A DNA stretch of 64,000 nt from Amycolatopsis sp. WAC 01376 (lineage in GTDB: Bacteria; Actinomycetota; Actinomycetes; Mycobacteriales; Pseudonocardiaceae). Below are positions 26,505 to 35,200 of the stretch, piece by piece. The DNA lies in assembly GCF_003947415.1 (NCBI RefSeq), contig NZ_QHKL01000008.1:372001-436000 (forward strand), in the 5' to 3' direction. The position numbers and the translations under genes are program-made. How positions within the stretch are numbered: the stretch's first letter is position 1; every line of letters starts with the position of its first letter. The notes under the pieces were generated by a model. That model was not told the DNA's origin and made no database searches. It saw only the letters and a list, made by a program, of their open reading frames with translations.

Positions 26505-27056
26505 GTGCTTCGACGTACCTTCGCCGCGGTGCTCACCGGCGCCGCGCTCTCCATCTCGGTGCTCTCGGCACCCTCCGCCGGTGCCGCCGAGATCATGGCG
26601 ACCACCCTGACCTACGACGACAGCCAGGCCGCGGAGTTCAAGGACGCGGTGGCGGCAGGCGTCAACGTCTGGAACACCAACGTCACCAACGTCCGCATCG
26701 TGAAGGCGACACCGGGGCAGCGGGTCAACATCCGGGTCATCGCCGACAACGGCTGGCCGCGCGCCACGCTCGGTCCGGTCCGCCCCGGCGGCACGGTCAC
26801 CGTGTGGATGGGCAGGCAGGCCGTCCAGCAGGGCTACCACACGCCCCGCATCGCTTCCCACGAACTCGGGCACAGCCTCGGCCTGCCCGACGTGAAGCCC
26901 GGCCCGTGCTCGTCGCTGATGTCCGGCTCGACCGGTGGCGTCAGCTGCACCAGCGTGAACCCCAACGCGCAGGAGAAGGCCAGGGTCCAGCAGCTCTACG
27001 CCGGCACCGCCGTGCAGAGCGCCGACGCGGGCAAGGTCCTCGCCGAGGTCGGCTGA
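26505..27056 (+). CDS. Snapalysin-family secreted zinc metalloprotease
   Basis: A 183-residue secreted protease of peptidase family M7. A signal peptide occupies about residues 1-28 (LTGAALSISVLSAPSAGAA). The zinc site HELGHSLGLPD matches the extended HExxHxxGxxD motif of snapalysin; two Cys pairs (PCSSLM, VSCTS) may form a disulfide. The GTG start at 26505 has GAGGAG seven bases upstream. Streptomyces snpA is usually beside a LysR regulator; none is here. A strong hairpin follows the stop. Confidence 0.92.
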   Translation: MLRRTFAAVLTGAALSISVLSAPSAGAAEIMATTLTYDDSQAAEFKDAVAAGVNVWNTNVTNVRIVKATPGQRVNIRVIADNGWPRATLGPVRPGGTVTVWMGRQAVQQGYHTPRIASHELGHSLGLPDVKPGPCSSLMSGSTGGVSCTSVNPNAQEKARVQQLYAGTAVQSADAGKVLAEVG

Positions 27057-27062
27057 TCCCCG

Positions 27063-27101
27063 GGCCAGGGGGTGCCCGCCCGGCACCCCCTGGCCTGTTT
27101 T
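27063..27101 (+). terminator. Terminator after the snapalysin gene
   Basis: GGCCAGGGGGTGCC (27063-27076) and GGCACCCCCTGGCC (27082-27095) are 14-bp perfect arms with a 5-base loop, then TGTTTTC. It starts seven bases after the snapalysin stop and ends just before the stop of the opposing ferredoxin gene, so it may also act on that strand. Confidence 0.8.
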
Positions 27102-27102
27102 C

Positions 27103-27282
27103 TCAGTCGTCCGCCGTGATCGCCGCCGCCGGGCACGACTGCGCGGCGTCGCCGATCCCGGCCGGTTCCGGGTCCAGCAACCGGACCCGGCCGTCTTCCT
27201 CGTCCTGTCCGAACACCTCCGGCGCGGTCAGGACGCACATTCCGGCGCCCACACACCGTTCCCGGTCCACTTCGATCCTCAT
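27103..27282 (-). CDS. [3Fe-4S]-type ferredoxin paired with the P450
   Basis: A 59-residue ferredoxin. CVGAGMCVLTAPEVF supplies two cysteines and SCPAAAI the third with its following Pro, the pattern of the small 3Fe-4S (or 4Fe-4S with a non-Cys ligand) ferredoxins that feed electrons to actinomycete P450s. ATG at 27282 lies five bases after the P450 stop, so the two are cotranscribed and the ferredoxin is the likely electron donor. No ferredoxin reductase is nearby. Confidence 0.93.
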   Translation of the reverse strand: MRIEVDRERCVGAGMCVLTAPEVFGQDEEDGRVRLLDPEPAGIGDAAQSCPAAAITADD

Positions 27283-27287
27283 CGCGA

Positions 27288-28490
27288 TCAGCCCCAGGCC
27301 ACCGGGAGCGCGTACACCCCGTAGATGTCGGAGTCCGTCCGCAGCGGGATCTCGTCGGCCGGGACGGCAAGGCGCAGCGCCGGGAACCTGCCGAGCAGCC
27401 CGGTGAAGGCGACCTTCATCTGGACTCGCGCGAGCTGCTGGCCGAGACACTGGTGCACCCCGTGCCCGAAAGCGGCGTGCCCGGCGGCGTTGCGGCGGAC
27501 ATCGAGCCGATCGGGGTCCGGGAACTTCAGCGGGTCGCGGTTGGCCGCCGTCGCCGAAAGCGCGACCACCTCACCCGCCTTCACGACCTGGCCGCCGATC
27601 TCGACGTCTTCGAGCGCGGTGCGGACGCCCGTATGCGCGATCGTCAGGTAGCGCAGGAGTTCCTCGATCGCGCCTTCGATGCTCTCCGGGTCCTCGCGCA
27701 GGACGGCGAGCTGGTCCGGATGCCGCAGCAGCGCGAAAGTCCCCAGTGCCAGCATGTTCGCCGTGGTGTCCAACCCGGCCCCCAGCAAGAGGAACGCGAT
27801 GCTGGTGAGCTCTTCGTCGGTGAGGTCCGTGGTGACCAGTTCGCCGAGGATGTCGTCGGTCGGCGCGGCCCGTTTGGCCACGATGAGTTCGTAAAGGTAG
27901 CCACCCAGCGCGTTGATGGCGGCTTCCTGTTCCTCCATCGACGCGTCCGGCCGGTTCAACGGCGCGACGTTGCGGCGGAAGAACTCGTGGTCGGCGTAGG
28001 GGACACCGAGGAGCTCGCAGATCATCAGCGCCGGAATGGGCTGCGCGAAGGCGGGCACCAGATCGGCCGTCGTTCCTTGCCGCTCCATGGCGTCCAGGTG
28101 TTCGGTGGTCACCTGCTCGACCCGTTCGGTGAGCTGCCGCATCCGGCGGACGGTGAACTTGCCGGTGAGCAGCTTGCGGTATCGCGCGTGCTCTTCGCCG
28201 TCCAGGCTGATGAACATCCCCGGCTGCGCGGGCGGCATCTCCGCCATCGCGGCCGGACCCGGCAGCGGCGTGTGCATCAGCTCCTGCCGGGCGCTGAACC
28301 GCGGATCCGCGACGACGGCGCGGACGATCGCGTGGCCCGTCGCGAGCCAGCCTTCGTGCCCGTCGGGGAACGTCAGCCGGACGAGCGGATGCTCGTCGCG
28401 CAGCGGCCCGAGCTCGGCGGGCGGGTCGAACGGGCAGCCCTTCGGGCGTTCGAGGGGCAGTTCCGTGAGATGGGGTACCGACGTGGTCAT
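27288..28490 (-). CDS. Cytochrome P450 (CYP105/CYP107-like)
   Basis: A 400-residue bacterial class I P450. The heme-binding loop FGHGVHQCLGQQLA has the axial Cys near residue 347. The I-helix reads LLGAGLDTTANML, with the acid-alcohol pair as Asp-Thr, and the K-helix has EELLRY. It is followed closely by its ferredoxin gene. It is divergent from the IS30-HTH/MarR-like regulator with 181 bases between them that contain four CGTTGCA words, so that regulator probably controls it. The substrate cannot be inferred; no biosynthetic core genes are adjacent. Confidence 0.93.
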   Translation of the reverse strand: MTTSVPHLTELPLERPKGCPFDPPAELGPLRDEHPLVRLTFPDGHEGWLATGHAIVRAVVADPRFSARQELMHTPLPGPAAMAEMPPAQPGMFISLDGEEHARYRKLLTGKFTVRRMRQLTERVEQVTTEHLDAMERQGTTADLVPAFAQPIPALMICELLGVPYADHEFFRRNVAPLNRPDASMEEQEAAINALGGYLYELIVAKRAAPTDDILGELVTTDLTDEELTSIAFLLLGAGLDTTANMLALGTFALLRHPDQLAVLREDPESIEGAIEELLRYLTIAHTGVRTALEDVEIGGQVVKAGEVVALSATAANRDPLKFPDPDRLDVRRNAAGHAAFGHGVHQCLGQQLARVQMKVAFTGLLGRFPALRLAVPADEIPLRTDSDIYGVYALPVAWG

Positions 28491-28528
28491 TGCTGTTCCT
28501 CCCAGTTTTTACCGCTGCTCAAAGGCTA

Positions 28529-28640
28529 CGTTGCATTTACAGATCGCTCAAAGCTCCGGGATGGCTTTTTGGGCGTATTTGCTGGTAGATTTCGGAAATC
28601 GTTGCAACGTTCTTGTCAGTGAATGCAACGCGTCGTTGCA
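28529..28640. promoter_or_regulatory. CGTTGCA operator cluster in the P450/regulator divergent region
   Basis: The heptamer CGTTGCA (or its complement) occurs at 28529-28535, at 28600-28609 as the perfect palindrome CGTTGCAACG, and at 28624-28640 as TGCAACG-CGT-CGTTGCA, a 7-3-7 dyad. The last is 31 bases before the regulator ATG. Such clustering between divergent genes is typical for an autoregulating MarR-class protein. Confidence 0.65.
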
Positions 28641-28671
28641 ATGATCTGCGAGTGAACGCACAGGAGGTGCC

Positions 28672-29595
28672 ATGCCGGGCGGCAGGCTGACGCAGGAGGA
28701 TCGCCGTCTGATCGCGACCTGGCTCAAGGACGGCCTCGGTTACGCCGAGATCGCCCGCCGTCTCGGGCGCCCGACGTCGACGATCAGCCGTGAGGTCGCG
28801 CGCAACAGCGGCCATTCCGGCTACCGCGCCGAAGAAGCGAACCGCGCGACCGGCGAACGCGCCCGGCGCCGCCGCCAGCACCCCGCCCGCGTCGTCGCGG
28901 CCGTCTCGCACGGCTACGGCCGGAACCCGGAAGCCGTGCGCGCCTTCGAAGCCGAGTTCGCCGACATCATGGTGGCCACCGGCCTCCCCCGCATGACGGC
29001 ACGGGTGCTCGCCTGCCTGTCCGTCAGCGACGACGGCGTTCTCCCCGCGGCCGAACTCGCCCACCGGCTCCAGGTCAGCCCGGCGTCGATCTCGAACGCC
29101 GTCGCCTACCTCGAAACGCAAGCGATGCTCCGCCGCGTACGGGACGGACGCCGCGAGCAGTACGTCATCGACGAAGAGATGCCCCAGCGAGTATGGGCCG
29201 AAAGCGTCCGCGCGAACCAAGAATGGGTCAAGATCGCCCGCCGCGGCGCCGACGTCCTCGGCATCGCGACACCCGCGGGCACCCGCATGGACGACCTCTC
29301 CCGCTTCCACGCACGCATCAACGACGTCATGCTCGACGACCGCGTCGCCCTGTACGCCGCCGACGCCCTGACCGCCCTCGCCGCCCTCCTGCACGCCGGA
29401 CACGCCCTTTCCGCCACGGCACTTTCGGCTGCCTTGGGGTGGGGCGAGGAACGGGTCTTGGCCGCTTTGCGGGTGGCGGAAGAACAACCGCACATCGCCG
29501 GGCCGGTGCGGGTGGTTCGTGCCGGTGGGGAGTATCGCGCGGTTGCGGCGGCGGAACGGTTGACGGGGGCGCAGTTGGCGGCTTTGGGGTCTTGA
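28672..29595 (+). CDS. Transcriptional regulator: IS30-like HTH fused to MarR/GbsR-like domain
   Basis: A 307-residue DNA-binding protein. Residues 5-55 (LTQEDRRLIATWLKDGLGYAEIARRLGRP..TISREVARNSG) match the helix-turn-helix that opens IS30-family transposases. No transposase catalytic domain follows; instead residues 95-165 look like a GbsR/MarR winged helix (LPAAELAHRLQVSPASISNAVAYLETQAMLRRVRDGRREQYVI), and the C-terminus may be a third winged helix. GGAGGTG precedes the ATG. It is divergent from the P450 operon and likely binds the CGTTGCA cluster. Downstream lies the hairpin repeat array. Confidence 0.8.
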   Translation: MPGGRLTQEDRRLIATWLKDGLGYAEIARRLGRPTSTISREVARNSGHSGYRAEEANRATGERARRRRQHPARVVAAVSHGYGRNPEAVRAFEAEFADIMVATGLPRMTARVLACLSVSDDGVLPAAELAHRLQVSPASISNAVAYLETQAMLRRVRDGRREQYVIDEEMPQRVWAESVRANQEWVKIARRGADVLGIATPAGTRMDDLSRFHARINDVMLDDRVALYAADALTALAALLHAGHALSATALSAALGWGEERVLAALRVAEEQPHIAGPVRVVRAGGEYRAVAAAERLTGAQLAALGS

Positions 29596-29620
29596 GTCTG
29601 GGTGGCTTGCGGGGCTGGGG

Positions 29621-30596
29621 TGTCGCCGGTTATCGGCGAACGATGGTTGGTGGTGGGGTGTGCGGTCATCGGCGGTTGCGGTACTGGTGGGTCGGCGTGG
29701 TGACTGTTGCCGATTTCCGGCGATGATGGCTGGTGGTGGGGGCGTGCGGGTCGCTGCGACGACCGTTGCCGTTTCTCGGCGGCTGCCGCGGGGCGAGGCG
29801 GCTGCCGCGGGGCGCGGCGGCCGCCCGTTGCGATACCGGCGGATCTGCGCGAGGTGGCTGTCGCCGTTTTCTGACAAAGGGGGCTGCTGCGGGGGTGCGG
29901 GCACTGACCGTTCCGGTACTGCCGGATCTCGTGTGGCGACTGTCGCCGTTCTCTGGCAAAGGCGGCTGCCGCGAGGTGCGCGGCCACCGACCGTTCCGGT
30001 ACTGCCGGATCTGCGATGGCCGTTGCCGCTTTCCGGCAAGTGATGCTGTCCGCGACACGCGCGGCCATCGATAACGGCGGTACCGCGGCCGGATGTGGCG
30101 GCTGTTGCCGATTTCTGGCAAAGGCGGCTGCCGCGGTGGGCTCGGGCACTGACCGTTCCGGTACCGCCGGATCCCCGCGATGACCGTCGCCGCTTTCCGG
30201 CAAAGGCGGCTGCCGCCAGGGTGCGGCCACCGACCGTTCCAGTACTGCCGGATCTCGTGTGGCGACTGTCGCCATTTCCTGGCAAAGGCGGCTACCGCGG
30301 GGCGCGGTCACCGACCGTTCCAGTACTGCCGGATCTGCGCGATGACCGTCGCCGCTTTCCGGCAAGTGGCGCTGCCGGCGACACGCGCGGCTACCGATGA
30401 CGGCGGTACCGCCGGATCCGGATGTGGCAGCTGTCGCCGGTTGCCGTGTGCGGCCACCGACCGTTGCCGCGTTGCCGGATCGCTGCCACGACCGTCGCCG
30501 TTTCTCGGCAAAGTGAGGCCGCCGGAGGCGTGCCGACTCACTGACGGTGCGGTCTCACCGCGTCGATGCGGCGTCGCCACTTTCCGGCGATGAGGC
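29621..30596. repeat. Tandem array of about 82-bp hairpin-bearing units
   Basis: A non-coding kilobase of degenerate tandem repeats. Each unit opens with YGTYGCCGNTTTCYGGCAA, a hairpin with TTGCCG/CGGCAA-type arms, then a GGCGGCTGCCGC block and a GACCGTTCCGGTACTGCCGGATC-type block. Unit openings fall at 29621, 29705, 29764, 29859, 29941, 30021, 30103, 30185, 30267, 30347, 30432, 30493 and 30572; most intervals are 79-85 bp, with short ones of 59 and 61 and one of 95. The units at 30021 and 30347 share a variant, suggesting a four-unit higher-order repeat. The last unit runs into the stop region of the DUF222-HNH gene. Confidence 0.85.
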
Positions 30597-31853
30597 TCAG
30601 AACGGTGGCGGTTCCTCGGCGGGAGCGGGTTGCGCGCGAGGCGGGTGGAGTGGCGGTGGGGTGCTGTCGTAGCTCTGGCCGGTCGGGGTGGTGACGGTCA
30701 GGGTGCCGTCGGACGCGAGGCGGTAGATCCAGCCGGGTTCGTCTTTGAGCCGGTGATCTCGGCGGCAGAGGTCGATCAGGTCACCGGCGTTGGTGGCGCC
30801 GCCGAACTGCCACGGCACCGAATGGTCGAGATCGCAGGTCTGTGCGGGGCGGCCGCAGCCGGGTCTTCGGCACTCACGGTCCCGCACCCGGACGAACTCG
30901 CCGACGCCCGCTGTCGGCCGGTACCGGTCCCGGCCGAGGTCCAGCACCTGCCCGGACAGCGGGTCGGTGATGATCCGGCGCAGCACGGTGTTCGGCCCGG
31001 TCGCGATATGCCGTGCCAGTGCCGCCGGGAGGTGACCGTGTCCGGCCATTTCCGCCGGGTCGTCGTTGAGTCCGAGGTAAGTGAACAAGTCCATGTACAG
31101 GAACACTTCCGCACGTTCGCTCGTGCCACCCTGGCCGCCGAGCAGGAGATCGAGCGCGACGTCCGCGCGTAGTTGGTCCAGGGTGCGGGTTTCGTCGCCG
31201 GTCTTGAGTTTCTTGGCTTCCCTGTCGATGCGAAGGTAGGCCGCGTTGACTTTCTCGGCGGGCCCGTCCTCGACCTCGATCGACGCCACCCCCGTCTCAC
31301 CCTGCCGCACGGTGAGACGGCGACCTTCGCGATAGTGCTCGGCACGTTTGTCGGCGCCTTCGCGGTCGACCGTGATCGCCGCATGATTCGCCGCTTTCCT
31401 TATCTGGTCGGAATTCCTTCCCGCCAACCGGTCCTCGAGCAGGGCATCCGCAGCCTGAGCGTTCTCGTCCGACAGCCACGCCGTCGCCGCGGCGACCTTC
31501 ATCGCGCCGAAGCCACTCACTTTTCCTTGGTCCATCAGATTCAAGGTGTGCGGCAGTCGGCTGGTCAACGCGTCGGCGGCAGCGACCATCGCACCGGCAT
31601 GATTGTCCACAAGGGACAACGCGAAGGCGACTTCCTGCGTGACACCGCCCGAGCCCTCGCGATGTCGATTCAGCTGGGCCAGCGCCCGGAACCGGACCGC
31701 CTCAAGCCGGGCGATCCCTTCCGACGCCGCTTGCGCGACAGCGACGGAATCGTTGTCGTCCAACAAACCTATCGAAGCGTTGACCGACTCCAAAGCGCTT
31801 GGATCGGTGAGTTTCTCGAGTAGCGCCACAGGCGCGGATCTGTGTGTGTCCAC
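30597..31853 (-). CDS. DUF222/HNH endonuclease-domain protein (13E12 family)
   Basis: A 418-residue protein with an N-terminal helical DUF222 domain (about residues 30-300) and a C-terminal HNH nuclease fold (CRRPGCGRPAQTCDLDHSVPWQFGGATNAGDLIDLCRRDHRLKD in pieces near 330-375), with the DH, N and H residues and the zinc-type Cys pairs intact. The end is Pro-rich. The 13E12 family is a multi-copy group in mycobacteria and relatives, where some copies carry prophage attachment sites. GTG at 31853 is the only plausible start. It is bracketed by the same hairpin repeats on both sides, a link described in the findings. Confidence 0.9.
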   Translation of the reverse strand: MDTHRSAPVALLEKLTDPSALESVNASIGLLDDNDSVAVAQAASEGIARLEAVRFRALAQLNRHREGSGGVTQEVAFALSLVDNHAGAMVAAADALTSRLPHTLNLMDQGKVSGFGAMKVAAATAWLSDENAQAADALLEDRLAGRNSDQIRKAANHAAITVDREGADKRAEHYREGRRLTVRQGETGVASIEVEDGPAEKVNAAYLRIDREAKKLKTGDETRTLDQLRADVALDLLLGGQGGTSERAEVFLYMDLFTYLGLNDDPAEMAGHGHLPAALARHIATGPNTVLRRIITDPLSGQVLDLGRDRYRPTAGVGEFVRVRDRECRRPGCGRPAQTCDLDHSVPWQFGGATNAGDLIDLCRRDHRLKDEPGWIYRLASDGTLTVTTPTGQSYDSTPPPLHPPRAQPAPAEEPPPF

Positions 31854-31870
31854 CCGACGACCATACGACC

Positions 31871-32180
31871 GGCCACCGACAATTCCGGATCATGAAGGCG
31901 CTGCGAGGCGTTGCCGATTTTCGGCAATGATGCCGCGGGGAGCACCAGCCGTTCTTCTCGGCGACCGAAGGCCGGGCGACAAGGACGTCGAGTTCGCCCA
32001 TCGCGTCGTGCATGAGCAGTCGGCCTGGATCATGCGGCGATTGCGACGCATTACCGATTCCGGCGATGAAGCTTAGGTGCACCAAGGGCACCGAGCCCTA
32101 CATGCCGATAAACATCCACCCCGAGGCACAGCTCCGAATTTTGCAGCCGCTGCAAGGGCGTCGCCGCTTTCCGGCAACGA
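31871..32180. repeat. Further copies of the array hairpin on the far side of the HNH gene
   Basis: Three more copies of the YGTYGCCG..CGGCAA hairpin start at 31909, 32049 (CATTACCGATTCCGGCGATG) and 32159. The first is preceded at 31871 by GGCCACCGACAATTCCGGATC, a match to the second half of an array unit. Spacing is 140 and 110 bp, looser than in the main array. No gene is convincing between 31854 and 32262. Confidence 0.7.
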
Positions 32181-32262
32181 AACCTCAAGCGAGCTACCAA
32201 ACCAGTCGGCCGCCGTCACCGAACCCCGGCAACAGCGGCCAACCCAAAACCCAAAAACGCCC

Positions 32263-35200
32263 TCACATCACATCCCGGACGACCATCCGTTCCGAAGCGC
32301 GCTCGATCGCCGCCTCCACCGCACCGACCCGGTCCGCCAGGAGGCCCATCGCGCCGACCGCGCGGCTCATCGGGTCTTCGTCGTCGCCGCCGAGGGCCTG
32401 TGCCCGCAAGTACGCCGCCTTCACGGCCGCCCACCGTTGGGCCTCCGAGTCGGTCAGGCGGCCGCGGAGTTCGGCCAGTTTGAGCAGGTTGGCCTCGGCG
32501 CCGGAGGTCAGCGTTTGGGCTTCGCCGGCGTAGTGGTCGTCGATCAGCGCTTCGAGTTCGGCGTCGTTCATCGCGGGCACGATCCGGCCGGCGAGCTTGT
32601 TCATGTTCCGGTACGAGCCCTGGAGCTGGAAGGGCGGTTCGACCCGGGACGCGTCCGCCTGCGCCGCCGAAGCGATGTAGGCCTGGTTGTTCTTCAGGAT
32701 TATCCGCTGCACCTTGGTCAGTTTCCGCAGTACGGCGAGGATCTGCTCCAGTTCGGTCGCCGAGTACGCGTGCTTCAGCTGATCCGCCCGCACCGAGCCG
32801 TCGCCGCGCGCGAGGCGTACGAGAACGTCCACATCGGACCGTTCGCGGGAGACCAGCGGGGCCAGGACGGTGTTCGCCGTGAGTGAGTTTTCGATGTAGC
32901 TCAGCGCGAACAGTTCTTCCTTGCCTGACAACACATCGCCGAGGTTCCACACGTCCGCGCGGTTGGCGAGCATGTCCGGGATCCGGAACCGTTTGCCCTG
33001 TTCGGTGTACGGATTACCGGCCATGCAGACCGCGAACCGCTTGCCCCGCAGGTCATAGGTCCGCGTGCGGCCTTCCCACACGCCTTCCATCCGCCGTTGC
33101 GCGTCGCACAGCGAGATGAACTTCTGCAGCAGTTCCGGCGAGGTGTGCTGGATGTCGTCCAGATACAACAGTACGTTGTTGCCCTGCTCCAGCGCGAAGG
33201 AGATCTTCTCGACCTCTTGCCGCGCGGTCGCGTTGGGCGCGTCCGCCGGATCCACCGACGTGACGTCGTGCCCGAGCGCCGGCCCGTTCACCTTGACGAA
33301 CACCAGCCCGAGGCGGCTCGCGACGTACTCCATGAGGGTCGTCTTGCCGTAACCGGGCGGCGAGATGAGCAGCAGCAGACCGGATTGGTCGGTACGCCGC
33401 GCGTCGCCGGTCGCGCCGAGTTGCTTGGCGAGGTTGTCGCCGATCAACGGCAAGTAGACTTCGTCGAGCAACCTGTTGCGCACGAAGGCACTCATCACCT
33501 TCGGTTTGTACTCCGTCAGCCGCAGCCGGTCGCGTTCGGCCGCCACCAGATCGTTGCGCAGCCGTTGGTACGCCCGGAAACCCGGCACCCGGTCACGCCG
33601 GAACCGCAGCGTCCTGGCGAGCGTCTCGTCGAGCCGCAGAGTCAGGGATCGGTTGACGATCCGCGGATGCGAGCCGAGCAGACCGTCCACAGTGGCCGAA
33701 AGATCCGCCGAGGAATCGTAGCGGGGCAAGTCCGCCAGTTCGATCGCGACGGCCTCCGCCAATTCGTCACCGGGTAGACCGGAAGATTCCACAAAGGACG
33801 TCAGCCAGGCTTCGGCGAGCTGGTAGCGGTCGGCGAGGTCTTCGAGGGCACGCAGGTCTTCGGCGAAGCTACGGCGATCGAGCCGGAACTTGTCGAGCAG
33901 CGTCCGCGCCCCACCACTGGTGACGAACCCCGGGGACCCGTCGGCCAGTTCCTCGAACAGGTACTCGCCGGCGAGTTCGAGGTCCAGCGTCAGCCCGGAC
34001 GATGTGGCGAACGCCGTCATCACCTCGGTGAGCTCCCGCGCCAGCGCGTCGATCGCCGTGGTGTGCCCGAACGCTTCCCGCACCCGTGCGAGTGACGCGG
34101 CGCGCGTTGTCCACGCGGACTTCGCCGCTTCTTCCGCGCCGAAAGCCCAGAACAGCTGAGCGGACGCCCTCGCCGCGGGCGGATACCGCAGCAGACCGGC
34201 CGCGGACCGCAGGCGCAGCAACGCCGACAGGATCGCGGCGGCGTCGTGATCGTGCACGCCACGCGCGTAACCCTCGTCGTAGCGGTCACCGGCGACGCGC
34301 CGGACGACCTCCAGCAGGTCGACGTCTTGCAGGTCCGGCTTGTCGGCCAGGATCGACGTCGCCAGGTACTCGGCGCGATAGACCTCGGGCGACTCCGAGA
34401 CCAGCAGCTGGTCCCAGTACGGCCGCGTCGCTTCGAACGACTCGTCGCGCACGGGCGAGCGGTAGTCGGTCCCGGTGATCGCGAACTTCATCCCACCGTC
34501 GTGCGGCACCAGGGTGAGGTCGATGTCCTGCGTGTTGACCGCGAAGGTGTTGCGGCCGAGGCGGATCGTCTCCCCGCCCTCGCCGTAGAGGTCGAGCCTG
34601 TCGCGCAGTGCGCGGCCTGCCTCCTGACGGGCGGCCTTGACCCGGCCCTCGAGTTCTTCGGCACGCACCTGGTCGCCGAGGTCGCGCAGTTCGGCGACCA
34701 CACTGCGCAGCTTCGCGACCATCGGGTCGGAGGCGAAGTAGGTGTTGATCTCGTCGACCGAACCGAGTGTGCCGACCCGCCGGGACACGCTCGCGAGGAT
34801 CCGCTCGGCCGAGTCGACCAGCCTGTCCGCGCGACGCGCCCGTTCGTCGAGCAGCGCCTGCTTGCGCGAGGAGAACGCCTCGTAGACGTCGGTGCGCTTC
34901 TCGCCGAGCGACGCGAGGAAATCGTCGAACTCGCCGAACCGTGATTCGAGGTTTTCCAGCTGCAGCAGCAATCTGCCGAGCTGCTCGTCGCAGCGGTCCG
35001 GCGTGTCCGCGACCGCGAGCCCGCCGGTGATCGCCTGCGCGAGCAGCGCGAACTCGGCGGCGAACTCCGCCCGGCCTTCGGTCTCCAGCAGCTCCTTGCG
35101 CCGCGCTTCGAGGGTGGCCCGTGCCCGGTTGACCGCGCCGATGACCTCGCCGACGCGTTCGAGGATCTTCGTCCGCACGACGGCGTCCGCGATCTCCAGC

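Noticed and set aside
28672..29595. IS30 insertion-sequence remnant
   Set aside because: Only the HTH matches; there is no DDE domain, no terminal inverted repeats and no sign of frame disruption, so it is called as an intact regulator.
28537..30365. Long minus-strand open frames through the repeat array with repeated peptides such as GSTGTVGGR and QYRNG
   Set aside because: They arise because high-GC repeats lack stop codons; the unit length is usually not a multiple of three, so the peptide repeat changes frame, no ribosome site is present, and they run antisense through the regulator gene.
29621..30596. CRISPR array
   Set aside because: Periodicity of about 82 bp is seen, but similarity extends over the whole unit with no unique spacers, repeats are degenerate, and no cas genes are nearby.
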